Shown: positions 41,805-51,193 of the stretch, in pieces
Numbering within the stretch: the stretch's first letter is position 1
Layout of the letters: each line of letters starts with the position of its first letter
Source: Lachnospiraceae bacterium
GTDB lineage: Bacteria > Bacillota > Clostridia > Lachnospirales > Lachnospiraceae
Reading direction: 5' to 3'
Assembly (NCBI GenBank): GCA_017936785.1
Contig: JAGBEV010000044.1
Location: 1-64,000 of the forward strand
DNA length: 64,000 nt
Translations under genes and position numbers: made by a program
The notes under the pieces: model-generated
What the model saw: the letters and a program-made list of their open reading frames with translations, nothing else
Database searches by the model: none
Told to the model about the DNA's origin: nothing

Positions 41805-42713
41805 ATGGCAGAAGAACGTTTTGAAGGGGCAGGAGCCGTATATTTTTATACAATTTCAGAAAAAGGAGCCGTGATCACCGGCTATGAAGGACACAAAATG
41901 GAACTGTCTGTGCCTTCCCAAATAGAAGGAACAGAAGTAACAGCGGTGGGGAAAAAAGCATTTTTTAATACAACGGGATTATACCGCATTTATTTGCCGG
42001 ATACCATTCAAAGGATTGATGACTGGGCATTTGCCCATTGCCGTGATCTGGAAGAAATTTACCTGCCCAGAAAAGAATATGTGCTGGGGAAGGCTTTATT
42101 TATGGAGTGCGGCAGTTTGAAGCGCATTTGCCTGACCCAAGGGAATGGGGATGATGTCAGGGGCTTTGGCTCTTTGCTTGCCTCAGTCTGTGGGATTTTG
42201 GATGCCCCCTATTTATTTCAGACAACCAAAATAGATGACAGGGAGTGGCTTTCTTTGTGGGATACCCGTATGCTGACCATTCTCCATGAGGATGATATGG
42301 AAGGATATACCAAACTGCTGTTATGCGGAGAAGAGGATTACGGCAGCAGGGAAAATAATCTGGATTATTTTCTGGAGGAAAAGCGGAAGAGAAAGGTGCG
42401 GCTGGCGTTTTTGCGGCTTTTATATGACAAAGGGTTATCTGATGCTAACCGAAAGGAGCTGACGGATTATCTGTTATCCCATACCAGAGGCTGCGCCAGT
42501 GAGGAAACATGGCTGGTTTTAAAAGAAGAACATGGGGAAGAGATGGATTACATTTCTCTGTTTTTAAATCTGGGCTGTCTTACCCTGGACAATTTTGATT
42601 CCGTTTTAGAGGATCTGGGAGAGGAACACCCACAGATGAAGGCATTTTTTATGCGGTTTAAAGAAGAGCATTTAGGCGGTTATGACTTTTTTGGCGGACT
42701 GTCCCTGGATTGA
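41805..42713 (+). CDS. Leucine-rich-repeat protein of the MoxR-VWA operon
   Basis: The N-terminal part (about residues 25-120) contains BspA/LRR_5-type repeats (VTAVGKKAFFNTTGLYRIYLP, IDDWAFAHCRDLEEIYLP, GKALFMECGSLKRICL). The remaining 180 residues are helical and not recognised. No signal peptide is seen, so the protein is probably cytoplasmic. It begins 10 nt after the MoxR gene and is likely a partner or target-recognition subunit of that system, which is inference from position. AAGGAAG precedes the ATG. Confidence 0.8.
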   Translation: MAEERFEGAGAVYFYTISEKGAVITGYEGHKMELSVPSQIEGTEVTAVGKKAFFNTTGLYRIYLPDTIQRIDDWAFAHCRDLEEIYLPRKEYVLGKALFMECGSLKRICLTQGNGDDVRGFGSLLASVCGILDAPYLFQTTKIDDREWLSLWDTRMLTILHEDDMEGYTKLLLCGEEDYGSRENNLDYFLEEKRKRKVRLAFLRLLYDKGLSDANRKELTDYLLSHTRGCASEETWLVLKEEHGEEMDYISLFLNLGCLTLDNFDSVLEDLGEEHPQMKAFFMRFKEEHLGGYDFFGGLSLD

Positions 42714-42880
42714 TCAGAGAGCTGTTAAAAACTGGGGATAAAAGTGGAAAAGCAGTTAGAAAAATCGGAAAAGCAATAGGAAAACCCGGATAAATCATGT
42801 ATAATATAAAAAATGTGGAAATTTGTAAATTTGTTAATGAAGGGATTTTGACCGGATAACGGCAGGAAGGAGAATGCGTA

Positions 42881-44107
42881 TTGGATTATCAGCAGGCAAT
42901 ATCAAAGCTGGAGCAGTATGGACAGTCACATTTGCTAAAGTTTTTCGACCAGTTGGATGAGAGGCAGAAAGAAAGTTTACTGGCGCAGATAGAAGAGACG
43001 GATTTTTCCGTGGTAAAATGTCTGGAACATAAGGATGAAGCAGGCGGAAGAGGGGAAATTACTCCCATAACCTGTATGCAGGTGGATGAGATCCAAAGGG
43101 AAAAAGAGAGGTTTGATGCCCTGGGAATGGAAGCCCTTAGAAATTGCAAGGTAGGCGCAGTACTTCTGGCAGGCGGCATGGGGACCCGGCTGGGCAGCGA
43201 TGCGCCCAAGGGAGTCTATAATATAGGTATCACAAAGGAATTGTATATTTTTGAATGTCTGATCCGCAACCTGTTAGAGGTAGTGGACAGAACCGGTGTC
43301 TGGGTGCCTTTATTTATCATGACCAGTGACAAGAACCATGAGAGAACAGTGTCCTTTTTTAAGGAGCATCAGTTTTTCGGATATGCGCCTGATAAAGTAT
43401 GGTTTTTTAAGCAGGAAATGGCACCGGCGGTAGATTACAGAGGCAAAGTTTATCTGGAATCAAAAGGAAAAATATCCACATCTCCCAACGGAAACGGCGG
43501 CTGGTTTATTTCCCTGGAAAGGAATGGGCTGTTATCCAAAATTCATGAAATGGGAGTGGAATGGCTGAATATTTTTGCTGTGGATAATGTACTGCAGAAA
43601 ATAGCAGACCCTGCATTTGTAGGAGCAGTTTTAGACAGTCATGTTGAAGTGGGAGCCAAGGTTGTCCGCAAATCTGACCCTGAAGAAAAAGTAGGCGTTA
43701 TGTGTCTGGAAGATGGAAAACCATCTATTGTGGAATATTACGAATTAACGGAAGAAATGCGGTATGAAAAAAATCATAAGGGAGAATATTCCTATAATTT
43801 CGGAGTTATCTTAAACTATCTGTTTTCCGTAAAGGCTCTGGAGCGCATTATGTCCCATAAGCTGTCCCTGCATGTGGTGGAAAAGAAAATCAACTGCCTG
43901 GATGAGGATGGAAATGAAATCCGGCCGGAAGAGCCAAACGGTTATAAGTTTGAACAGCTTGTGTTGGATATGATTCACGATCTGGATAGCTGTCTGCCTT
44001 TTGAGGTGGTCAGGGAAAAGGAATTTGCGCCCATTAAAAATGCCACCGGTAAAGACAGTGTGGAGACTGCAAGAGAACTGTTGAGAAAAAACGGCGTAGA
44101 GTTATAA
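42881..44107 (+). CDS. UDP-sugar pyrophosphorylase (eukaryotic-type UAP/UGP family)
   Basis: This 408-residue protein belongs to the UDPGP family typical of eukaryotic UDP-N-acetylglucosamine and UDP-glucose pyrophosphorylases, not the bacterial GalU or GlmU type. Markers are VGAVLLAGGMGTRLGSDAPKG (about 94-114), STSPNGNGGWF, WLNIFAVDNVL and NGYKFEQLVLDMI. It joins a sugar-1-phosphate with UTP to give a UDP-sugar. The start is TTG with GGAAGGAG 9 nt upstream. It is followed by a bidirectional terminator. The exact sugar is not decidable from sequence. Confidence 0.88.
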   Translation: MDYQQAISKLEQYGQSHLLKFFDQLDERQKESLLAQIEETDFSVVKCLEHKDEAGGRGEITPITCMQVDEIQREKERFDALGMEALRNCKVGAVLLAGGMGTRLGSDAPKGVYNIGITKELYIFECLIRNLLEVVDRTGVWVPLFIMTSDKNHERTVSFFKEHQFFGYAPDKVWFFKQEMAPAVDYRGKVYLESKGKISTSPNGNGGWFISLERNGLLSKIHEMGVEWLNIFAVDNVLQKIADPAFVGAVLDSHVEVGAKVVRKSDPEEKVGVMCLEDGKPSIVEYYELTEEMRYEKNHKGEYSYNFGVILNYLFSVKALERIMSHKLSLHVVEKKINCLDEDGNEIRPEEPNGYKFEQLVLDMIHDLDSCLPFEVVREKEFAPIKNATGKDSVETARELLRKNGVEL

Positions 44108-44151
44108 AGGGAAATTGATTTATAGTCTGCATGAAAAGAACTGCAATAAAC

Positions 44152-44197
44152 AAAAAAGAACTTCCCTCCTCTGTATATAAGGGGAAGGAAGTTTTTT
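44152..44197. terminator. Bidirectional intrinsic terminator
   Basis: AACTTCC (44159-44165) pairs with GGAAGTT (44187-44193), with partly paired CTCC/GGGG inside. It is flanked by A-rich and T-rich runs, so it can serve both the pyrophosphorylase gene and the convergent hemolysin III gene. Confidence 0.8.
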
Positions 44198-44221
44198 GTA
44201 TACAAAAGATCAAAAAACGGA

Positions 44222-44869
44222 TCAAATTACATATTGGTACATAAAGATAAAGTGACAGAAACTTCCTGCCATAATGAACAGGTGGAAGATCTCATGAGAA
44301 CCAAAGTAAGCATGTTTGTCGTTGAACACCTTTAATTTCAATGCATAGATCACACCACCCACAGTATACAGAAGTCCTCCGGCAAGAAGCCACAGAAATG
44401 CCTGTAAGGAAAGGGTCGCAATGATCGGTTTGATGGCGCTGACGCAGATCCATCCCATTCCGATATAGAGAATGGAGGAGAACCATTTGGGACAGGTGAT
44501 CCACAATGCCTTTATGAGAATGCCGCCCAAGGCAATACCCCATACGGCAAGCAGCATCCGGTATCCGGTGTGATGATCCAATACAAGCAGGCAGACCGGA
44601 GTATAGGAGCCTGCAATCATGATGAAGATCATCATATGGTCGATTTTTCTGAATATTTTAATGATATTGGGTGCCACATTGATGGAATGATAAGTAGTGC
44701 TTGCACCATATAATAAGATCATGCTGCTGATAAATACAAACATGGCAAAGGTATAAATAGTGCCCAGCTCAGATGCTTTTATCAGTAAAGGGACTGCACT
44801 GCCCATTGCCAGTATCATGGCAACAAAATGAGTAATGGCACTTCCCGGTTCACGAATGGATATCTGCAT
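44222..44869 (-). CDS. Hemolysin III family (PAQR-type) membrane protein
   Basis: The 215-residue protein has seven membrane segments and the HlyIII/PAQR marks: EPGSAITHFVAMILA at the start, the His in YGASTTYHSI, the FRKIDHMMIFIMIAGSYTP motif and a final His pair in SHEIFHLFIMAGSFCHF. These likely hold a zinc ion in the membrane. Bacterial members affect membrane energetics or stress tolerance; true haemolysis is doubtful. AAGGAGG precedes the ATG. A short AT-rich palindrome lies in its leader at about 44897-44913. Confidence 0.92.
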   Translation of the reverse strand: MQISIREPGSAITHFVAMILAMGSAVPLLIKASELGTIYTFAMFVFISSMILLYGASTTYHSINVAPNIIKIFRKIDHMMIFIMIAGSYTPVCLLVLDHHTGYRMLLAVWGIALGGILIKALWITCPKWFSSILYIGMGWICVSAIKPIIATLSLQAFLWLLAGGLLYTVGGVIYALKLKVFNDKHAYFGSHEIFHLFIMAGSFCHFIFMYQYVI

Positions 44870-44968
44870 AAAATTACCTCCTTAAAAACACATGACATAG
44901 TTTTTAAAACTACGTGTTGATATTCTGATGTTACAACATATTATTCCGGGTGTCAATTGTTTTATTCA

Positions 44969-45026
44969 TAAAAATAAAAAAATGCCCATTTAGAATATTT
45001 TTATATCAAATGCTTCTAAATGGACA
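44969..45026 (-). terminator. Terminator of the small minus-strand gene
   Basis: CCATTTAGAA (44986-44995) and TTCTAAATGG (45014-45023) form a 10-bp stem. On the minus strand it runs into a T-rich tract. Confidence 0.8.
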
Positions 45027-45032
45027 GTTGCT

Positions 45033-45299
45033 TTAATCCTCTTCAATGACCTGGATCTCCAAATAATCAAAAGAAATTTCTTCTATAAAATTATCCTGAT
45101 AAAAACGTGTTTTATCATGGCGTTTAAATTCTTCCACGGTTTTATCCAGCCAGATGGGCTTTCCCAGATCGAATTCATAACAGATTTCCTCCAGCCCCCG
45201 GAAAATTTTGTGGGTCCTGGTATCATCGCTTTCCTCTGTAAATACCGTATCCTTTATTAAATGATTATCCTTCCAGATTTTTCCCCATAAGCGAAACAT
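45033..45299 (-). CDS. Small uncharacterised soluble protein (88 residues)
   Basis: I chose the ATG at 45299 because AAGGAGAAGCC lies directly before it. The product (starting MFRLWGKIWKDNHLI, ending LEIQVIEED) is acidic with no membrane segment. It appears to be a single-gene unit divergent from the alarmone synthetase gene. The segment RTHKIFRGLEEICYEFDLG and WLDKTVEEFKRH look like a conserved small Clostridia protein, but I cannot name a family or function. Confidence 0.7.
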   Translation of the reverse strand: MFRLWGKIWKDNHLIKDTVFTEESDDTRTHKIFRGLEEICYEFDLGKPIWLDKTVEEFKRHDKTRFYQDNFIEEISFDYLEIQVIEED

Positions 45300-45493
45300 G
45301 GCTTCTCCTTTCCGCTGTCTTTTATCATACCGGAATTTTATAAATGCCCTGTGGCATATTATAACAAAGGTTTTTGAGAGGGGCAACTGCAATCTAAAAA
45401 TGAAAAAAGGATAAATTTTTTGTCTATTTTGTACAAATGATAAAATAATATGGTAAAATATCACCATAAAGTTGACTATCGAGGTGAGGGCTT

Positions 45494-46174
45494 TTGGAAT
45501 TGAAAAAGGAACGCAGCAACGACGTGGAAAGCTGGGAAGAAGTCGTATTGATATATAATTCCGCTTTGAAGGAAATCGGAACAAAACTGGAGATTTTAAA
45601 TGATGAGTTTCAGCACGTACATCAGTATAATCCCATTGAACATATTAAATCCCGCATTAAGACACCCCAAAGCATTGTTAAAAAATTGAAAAAACATGGA
45701 CATGAATCCACCATTGATAACATGGTAAAATATGTCAATGATATTGCCGGGGTCCGGGTAATCTGCTCTTTTACTTCGGATATTTACAGAATTGCGGAAA
45801 TGATCATCAACCAGAATGATATCAAAGTAATCTCCGTAAAGGATTATATCCTGCATCCTAAGCCAAGCGGCTATAAAAGCTACCATCTGATCGTAACAGT
45901 GCCGATCTTTTTGTCCGACCGTATCGTAGATACCAAGGTGGAGATCCAGATCCGTACGGTTGCCATGGATTTCTGGGCAAGCCTTGAGCATAAAATTCAT
46001 TATAAGTTTGAAGGAAATGCTCCCGAACATATTAAACGGGAACTGGTAGAATGTGCCAATATGGTTTCGGAGCTGGATGCCAGAATGCTTTCCCTGAATG
46101 AGCAGGTACAGGAGCTGGCAAATGAAAATGCCCAGGCAAAAGAGATAGAGGAAAACAGAAGTGCAGTGATCTGA
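45494..46174 (+). CDS. Small alarmone synthetase (RelA/SpoT synthetase domain only)
   Basis: The 226-residue protein contains only the (p)ppGpp synthetase domain: HIKSRIKTPQSIVKKL (the RxKxxxS-type nucleotide-binding basic motif), DIAGVRVICSF, PSGYKSYHLIVTVP, VEIQIRTVAMDFWASLEHKIHYK. There is no HD hydrolase, TGS or ACT domain, so it is a small alarmone synthetase of the RelQ/YjbM type. It makes (p)ppGpp from ATP and GTP/GDP under stress and may form tetramers. The start is TTG with GAGGTGAGGG upstream. Confidence 0.92.
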   Translation: MELKKERSNDVESWEEVVLIYNSALKEIGTKLEILNDEFQHVHQYNPIEHIKSRIKTPQSIVKKLKKHGHESTIDNMVKYVNDIAGVRVICSFTSDIYRIAEMIINQNDIKVISVKDYILHPKPSGYKSYHLIVTVPIFLSDRIVDTKVEIQIRTVAMDFWASLEHKIHYKFEGNAPEHIKRELVECANMVSELDARMLSLNEQVQELANENAQAKEIEENRSAVI

Positions 46175-46669
46175 TACATGGTTTCCGGTAAATGAGGATG
46201 ATTTTAGAAAAAGGCAGTTTGAGACTTTTATAAAATGTTTCAAATATGCCTTTTTTATATGGATAGTGAGCTTATAGGAACAGGAAAATTGCCGGATCAT
46301 AATGCAGAGGGGAGGACGAGAAAGACAATATGGATGAATGGAAAACCTTCATAAAAATGAGGAGTGCCCAGGCACCTCGCAGCACCTGGGCTATTATGAA
46401 AAAATTTATCTATGTCTGTAATGTATAACATTACGTAGTTCGTTGTTGATGGTTTAATAATAAAATATAAATATGAATAAACTATGAACAAGGGATGAAA
46501 AAATAGTGAATATTCACAAGTGAGTAAAAAAAATAAAAGAAAAATTGTACAATTTCAACAAAAGAATTAAAGAAACTGTCGAAAAGCCGGAGGTTGTAAA
46601 AGAAAATGATACATGATAAAATAAAAAAGTATATTCAAACCGCACTGAAAGGGCACGGAGGGTATTTTA
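46175..46669. other. 495-nt AT-rich intergenic region
   Basis: Besides the terminator at 46208-46256, it contains a GCCCAGG / CCTGGGC hairpin at about 46366-46391. A 33-codon frame (46330-46431) spans that hairpin but has poor ribosome-site spacing. I see no supported gene. Confidence 0.6.
46208..46256 (+). terminator. Intrinsic terminator after the alarmone synthetase
   Basis: AAAAAGGCA (46208-46216) pairs with TGCCTTTTT (46247-46255), with GTTTGA/TCAAAT nested inside, and ends in a T-run. Confidence 0.85.
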
Positions 46670-47551
46670 GTGGACAATTTTATGGACAAATTGGCAAAAA
46701 GATTTAATGCCGGAGAAATTATAAAGGCCAATGCACAGGCAGAGGCAAGAGATATGAAAAGAATGCAGGAGCGCACTGCGGAATATGAACGTATGATGCA
46801 GGAAATGCGCCGCCTGAATCTAAAAAATGTAGAAGTGACGGAGCAGGTTCAGCAGCTGATCCAATGTGGGATCGAACAGTTTGAAGGATATGGCAGCGGG
46901 GAAGAACTGCTTGGAAATAAAATTGACGGGACCGCAGACACTGTAAAAGAAACTGCGGAGAGCATCCGGGAAGAAATGCTATCCGTCAAAAGGGAAATAT
47001 CCGATGCTGCAGTTAAAACAGATGATGGATTTTATCAAATGGGCGGCAGGCTGGATGAAATAGAACGAAGTGTAAATGACGGATTGAGACAAAATCAGCA
47101 GTCCCTCTATGATGCTTTGAGAACCCTGGAAGAGAAGATCGGAACCGACAGCAGTATGGAAGAAGCTCTGGCAAAAATAGAAACTGCTGTTTCTTCGGGA
47201 AGATATGCTACGGAAGAAAATCTCCGGGAAATGTCGGAGTTGGTATGCCGTATGGAAGAATCCCTGCAGTCCATGAGAGAAATTCTGGTTGCTACCCGCA
47301 TCAGCGTAGAGGAAGGTCAGAAACGCATGGAAGAGCATGTGCATAAGGAAAATGTCCGGGTATACCGGAATGTACAGGCTGTCATTACCGATGAAGCCAC
47401 AAAGAAGGCAAGAGATATAGGAATGCGTCTGGACCAGTTGGAAGCCAGTGCCAAAAAGAGCAGCGGAGTGAAACCACTGCTGGTTCTTACCCTTCTGCTG
47501 GCATTAGCTTCAGTGGGAATTCAGGTTGCACAGATGCTGCAATTATTATAG
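46670..47551 (+). CDS. Coiled-coil protein with a C-terminal membrane anchor
   Basis: The start is GTG with GGAGGG 8 nt upstream. The 293-residue product is almost entirely helical with heptad-like patterns from about residue 20 to 260 (QERTAEYERMMQEMRRL, TVKETAESIREEMLSVK and similar), then a single membrane segment at the very end (VKPLLVLTLLLALASVGIQV). This is a tail-anchored topology with the coiled coil in the cytoplasm. It could organise a membrane-associated complex; no known family is evident. No signal peptide is seen. Confidence 0.75.
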   Translation: MDNFMDKLAKRFNAGEIIKANAQAEARDMKRMQERTAEYERMMQEMRRLNLKNVEVTEQVQQLIQCGIEQFEGYGSGEELLGNKIDGTADTVKETAESIREEMLSVKREISDAAVKTDDGFYQMGGRLDEIERSVNDGLRQNQQSLYDALRTLEEKIGTDSSMEEALAKIETAVSSGRYATEENLREMSELVCRMEESLQSMREILVATRISVEEGQKRMEEHVHKENVRVYRNVQAVITDEATKKARDIGMRLDQLEASAKKSSGVKPLLVLTLLLALASVGIQVAQMLQLL

Positions 47552-47613
47552 GAAAAATCTGGATAATACCTTTCAAATAAAAATATCTGAATTGGAAAAC
47601 GGAGATATGGGAA

Positions 47614-48183
47614 ATGGGAAAAGTGTCTTTTAAACCGGGCAATATGCTTTATCCGCTGCCGGCTGTATTAGTAACGGTAACTGATAAAGAGGGAAATGAT
47701 AATGTGCTTACCATAGGCTGGACAGGAACGGTCTGTTCAGATCCGGCAATGGTTTCTATTTCTGTAAGACCGGAAAGATATTCTTATCATATGCTGGAAG
47801 AAACCGGGGAATTTGTCATTAACCTGACAACCAAGGCTCTGGCGTATGCCACCGATTATTGCGGCGTAAAAAGCGGAAGAGATGTGGACAAGTTTCAGGA
47901 AATGAATCTGACAAAGCTGCCGGCGCAGAAGGTGAAGGCACCGCTGATCGCAGAAAGTCCTGTTAATATAGAGTGCAAAGTCACCCAATCCATAAAACTG
48001 GGAACTCATGTGATGTTTATTGCCACTGTAGAAGCGGTTACGGTGGATGAGGCATATATGGATGAAAAAAATACCTTTCATCTGAGCAAAGCAGATCCCA
48101 TCGTTTATTCCCATGGGGAATATTATACCCTGGATAAGATGATCGGAAAATTCGGCTACAGCGTCAGAAAGAAGAAACATTAG
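47614..48183 (+). CDS. Flavin reductase-like (FMN-binding split barrel) protein
   Basis: The 189-residue protein matches the flavin reductase domain family: YPLPAVLVTVTDKEGNDNVLTIGWTGTVCSDPAMVSISVRP, then EFVINLTTKALAYATDYCGVKSGRDVDKF and HLSKADPIVYSHGEYY. Such proteins bind FMN and reduce flavins or act in small oxidoreductases; some bind haem. There is no partner monooxygenase nearby. AACGGAGATAT lies before the ATG. A wall-peptidase gene begins 4 nt after the stop, so they may share a transcript by chance of spacing. Confidence 0.88.
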   Translation: MGKVSFKPGNMLYPLPAVLVTVTDKEGNDNVLTIGWTGTVCSDPAMVSISVRPERYSYHMLEETGEFVINLTTKALAYATDYCGVKSGRDVDKFQEMNLTKLPAQKVKAPLIAESPVNIECKVTQSIKLGTHVMFIATVEAVTVDEAYMDEKNTFHLSKADPIVYSHGEYYTLDKMIGKFGYSVRKKKH

Positions 48184-48187
48184 ACAG

Positions 48188-49759
48188 ATGAAAAAAATTA
48201 CGAAATATTATTTGGAATTGAAAATTGTTTTTCTGAAAACCGCAGCTTTGATCATTCTGGTGTGTTTATTTTTGTTTCCTTCATTTCATAAAATTGAGAG
48301 CACAGGAGATAATATGTATACCATCCTCTTAAACGGAGAAGAAGTGGGGATGGTGGACAGCAGGAAAACTGCGGAAGAATATCTGCGTAAGGCTCGTACT
48401 GCAATGATAAAGGAAGCAGAAGGGCTTGTTTTTGTAGATGCCGTAATGGAAACAGAAGGAAGGGAATTGATATTCGGCAGGGTTGACACAGAGGAAGAAG
48501 TGGTGGATAACATGTGCCGGGTACTGAAAACCAATGAGATTACGGACAGAAGTCTTGCTTATACTATCAAGATCAATGAGTTTACCGTTAATATCCAAAG
48601 TGCGGAAGGAGTAAAAGAAATCCTTCAGGCAGCGCTGGCTAAATATGACCCGGATAATGAATTTCAGGTAGAGCTGGTAGTGGACCCTGACAGGGAGATC
48701 AATGTATTGACCACCAGGATCACCACTTCCGACGACCGGGTAAAAGAGGAATTGGAAATGCCCATGGCAGGGGCAGAAAAAGCGTTCTACGAAATGGAGA
48801 GAAATTCTGATGTAAGTCTGCAGATGAGCTTTGATGATTTTGATTACGGGCTGGTGGACTTATATTATGGAGATGAAATTGAAGTAATTGAAACATACCT
48901 TTCACAAAATGAACTGACAGATGTTGCCACGGCAAAGGAGATCCTGACCAGAGACCAGGAGAAAAATACCATATATGAGGTTCAGGCAGGAGATACCCTT
49001 TCGGAAATCTCCTTAAAGACGGAAATACCGCTGGATCGCATTATCGAAATGAATGAGACTTTAGAGGATGAAAATTCTACCATCCGGGTAGGGGATGAAC
49101 TGATCATTACGATCCCTGAGCCGGAGCTTTCTGTTGGAAGACAGGAAGAAATCTATTACGAAGAGGACTATGATGCCCCTACGGAATATATTTACAATGA
49201 TGAATGGTATACAACAGATTCGGTTGTAAGACAGCAGCCTTCTGCAGGACACAGAAATGTTGCGGCAGTCGTTACTTATCGCAACAATTCCGTAACGGAT
49301 ACGGAAATCTTAAAGGAAGAGGTGACTATAGCTCCTGTTCCCAAGATCGTGGAGGTTGGTACGAGAATTCCGCCTACTTATATTAAACCTATTTCGGGCG
49401 GCAGGCTTTCTTCTAACTTCGGACGCAGAAGTGCACCTACCAGAGGCGCATCTACCTATCATAAAGGTGTTGACTGGGCTACTCCTGTAGGTACTGCAGT
49501 GGTTGCATCCTGTTCCGGTACGGTGGTGAGAGCCGGCTGGGGAAGCGGATACGGATATGTTGTATACATTAACCATCCCGATGGCAGACAGACCCGTTAC
49601 GGACATTTGAGCAAGGTACTTGTAAAGGTGGGACAGACAGTCTCCCAGGGAGATAAGATTGCTTTAAGCGGTAATACGGGCAGAAGTACGGGACCCCATC
49701 TTCATTTTGAAATTTTGATCGGCGGAAGTCAGGTCAATCCATTACAATATCTGAATTAA
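48188..49759 (+). CDS. LysM - G5 - M23 peptidase, cell-wall endopeptidase
   Basis: The 523-residue protein has an N-terminal membrane segment (about 15-32), a beta-rich region, a LysM domain (about 262-310, YEVQAGDTLSEIS), a G5-like segment (about 358-395) and a C-terminal M23 peptidase domain (about 403-523). Catalytic residues are visible: His in YHKGVDW, the Asp after it and the HLHFE motif in GPHLHFEI. It should cut peptide cross-bridges in peptidoglycan outside the membrane. It begins 4 nt after the flavin reductase gene. The layout resembles other Clostridia wall hydrolases. Confidence 0.93.
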   Translation: MKKITKYYLELKIVFLKTAALIILVCLFLFPSFHKIESTGDNMYTILLNGEEVGMVDSRKTAEEYLRKARTAMIKEAEGLVFVDAVMETEGRELIFGRVDTEEEVVDNMCRVLKTNEITDRSLAYTIKINEFTVNIQSAEGVKEILQAALAKYDPDNEFQVELVVDPDREINVLTTRITTSDDRVKEELEMPMAGAEKAFYEMERNSDVSLQMSFDDFDYGLVDLYYGDEIEVIETYLSQNELTDVATAKEILTRDQEKNTIYEVQAGDTLSEISLKTEIPLDRIIEMNETLEDENSTIRVGDELIITIPEPELSVGRQEEIYYEEDYDAPTEYIYNDEWYTTDSVVRQQPSAGHRNVAAVVTYRNNSVTDTEILKEEVTIAPVPKIVEVGTRIPPTYIKPISGGRLSSNFGRRSAPTRGASTYHKGVDWATPVGTAVVASCSGTVVRAGWGSGYGYVVYINHPDGRQTRYGHLSKVLVKVGQTVSQGDKIALSGNTGRSTGPHLHFEILIGGSQVNPLQYLN

Positions 49760-49881
49760 GAGACAAAAAACACTAAAAATTGTACAAATTGACTGATTTT
49801 TAAATTGCAAGTTTACAATGAAGCCGTCAGTGGTATATAATAAAAAAATGTAGATGTAAAATTTTGTGTTTGAGGTGCATT

Positions 49882-51174
49882 ATGGAGCAATATGCAATTA
49901 AAGGGGGCAATCCCCTGGTAGGCGAGGTCGAGATCGGCGGTGCCAAAAATGCAGCACTTGCAATATTAGCTGCTTCCATTATGACAGATGAAACAGTTAG
50001 AATAGAGAATTTACCCGATGTCAGGGACACCAATGTATTGATGCAGGCTATGAAGAGCGTAGGTGCCACCGTTGAGAGAATTGACAGACACAGCATCATG
50101 GTGAATGGTTCTACCATTCATGATGTTGTCATTGAGGACGATTATATTAAAAAGATCAGAGCTTCCTATTATCTGCTGGGAGCATTGCTGGGAAAATATA
50201 AGAGAGCCGAGGTAGCTCTGCCCGGAGGCTGCAATATCGGCAGCAGACCTATTGACCAGCATATCAAAGGATTTAAGGCTTTGGGTGCAGAGGTAAAGAT
50301 TTCCCACGGTCTGATTGTAGCTCAGGCGGAGCATTTAAAGGGAAGCCACATTTATCTGGACGTAGTTTCAGTGGGAGCGACTATCAATATCATGATGGCT
50401 GCTGCGCTGGCAGAAGGACAGACCATTATCGAAAATGCGGCAAAAGAACCTCATGTGGTAGATCTGGCTAACTTTTTAAATAGTATGGGAGCTAATATCA
50501 AAGGTGCAGGTACGGATGTGATCCGTATCAAAGGTGTAGAGAAACTGCACAAAACGGAATATTCCGTTATTCCGGACCAGATTGAAGCAGGTACATTTAT
50601 GTTGGCAGCAGCAGCTACCAAAGGCGATGTGACTATAAAAAATGTAATTCCCAAGCATTTGGAATCTATCAGCGCAAAGCTTCTTGAAATAGGCTGTGAA
50701 ATTGAAGAGTCTGATGATGCGGTAAGAGTCGTTTCTTCCAAACCTCTTTCCCATACTCAGGTAAAAACACTTCCTTATCCCGGATTTCCCACGGATATGC
50801 AGCCCCAGATCACTGTTACACTGGCACTTTCGTCAGGCAGCAGTATCGTTACCGAAAGTATTTTTGAGAATCGTTTTAAATATGTGGACGAGCTGACCCG
50901 CATGGGAGCGTCCATCAAAGTAGAAGGCAATACGGCTATCATTACCGGCGTGCCCAAATATACCGGAGCCCACATCAGCGCTCCCGACCTTCGTGCCGGA
51001 GCCGCCTTGGTTATTGCAGGTCTTGCTGCTGAAGGTATTACTGTAGTAGACGATATCTTCTACATTGAAAGAGGTTATGAAGACTTTGATGTGAAATTAA
51101 GAAGTCTTGGTGCTCAAATTGAAAAAGTCTCTGATGAGAAAGAAATCCGCAAATTCAAGATGCGTGTATCTTAA
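49882..51174 (+). CDS. murA: UDP-N-acetylglucosamine 1-carboxyvinyltransferase
   Basis: This 430-residue enzyme adds enolpyruvate from PEP to UDP-GlcNAc, the first committed step of peptidoglycan synthesis. Lys22-Asn23 in GGAKNAAL, the catalytic Cys117 in LPGGCNIGSRPID, the Asp in YPGFPTDMQ and the Arg in DLRAGAALVIAG are present. The Cys means fosfomycin could act on it. The ATG at 49882 has TGAGGTGC before it; an in-frame GTG at 49864 has no better site. A terminator follows directly. Confidence 0.96.
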   Translation: MEQYAIKGGNPLVGEVEIGGAKNAALAILAASIMTDETVRIENLPDVRDTNVLMQAMKSVGATVERIDRHSIMVNGSTIHDVVIEDDYIKKIRASYYLLGALLGKYKRAEVALPGGCNIGSRPIDQHIKGFKALGAEVKISHGLIVAQAEHLKGSHIYLDVVSVGATINIMMAAALAEGQTIIENAAKEPHVVDLANFLNSMGANIKGAGTDVIRIKGVEKLHKTEYSVIPDQIEAGTFMLAAAATKGDVTIKNVIPKHLESISAKLLEIGCEIEESDDAVRVVSSKPLSHTQVKTLPYPGFPTDMQPQITVTLALSSGSSIVTESIFENRFKYVDELTRMGASIKVEGNTAIITGVPKYTGAHISAPDLRAGAALVIAGLAAEGITVVDDIFYIERGYEDFDVKLRSLGAQIEKVSDEKEIRKFKMRVS

Positions 51175-51193
51175 TACATCAAAGAGCTTCTCT

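Noticed and set aside
46330-46431. 33-codon frame across the GCCCAGG hairpin
   Set aside because: Ribosome-site spacing is about 17 nt and the product has no recognisable feature.
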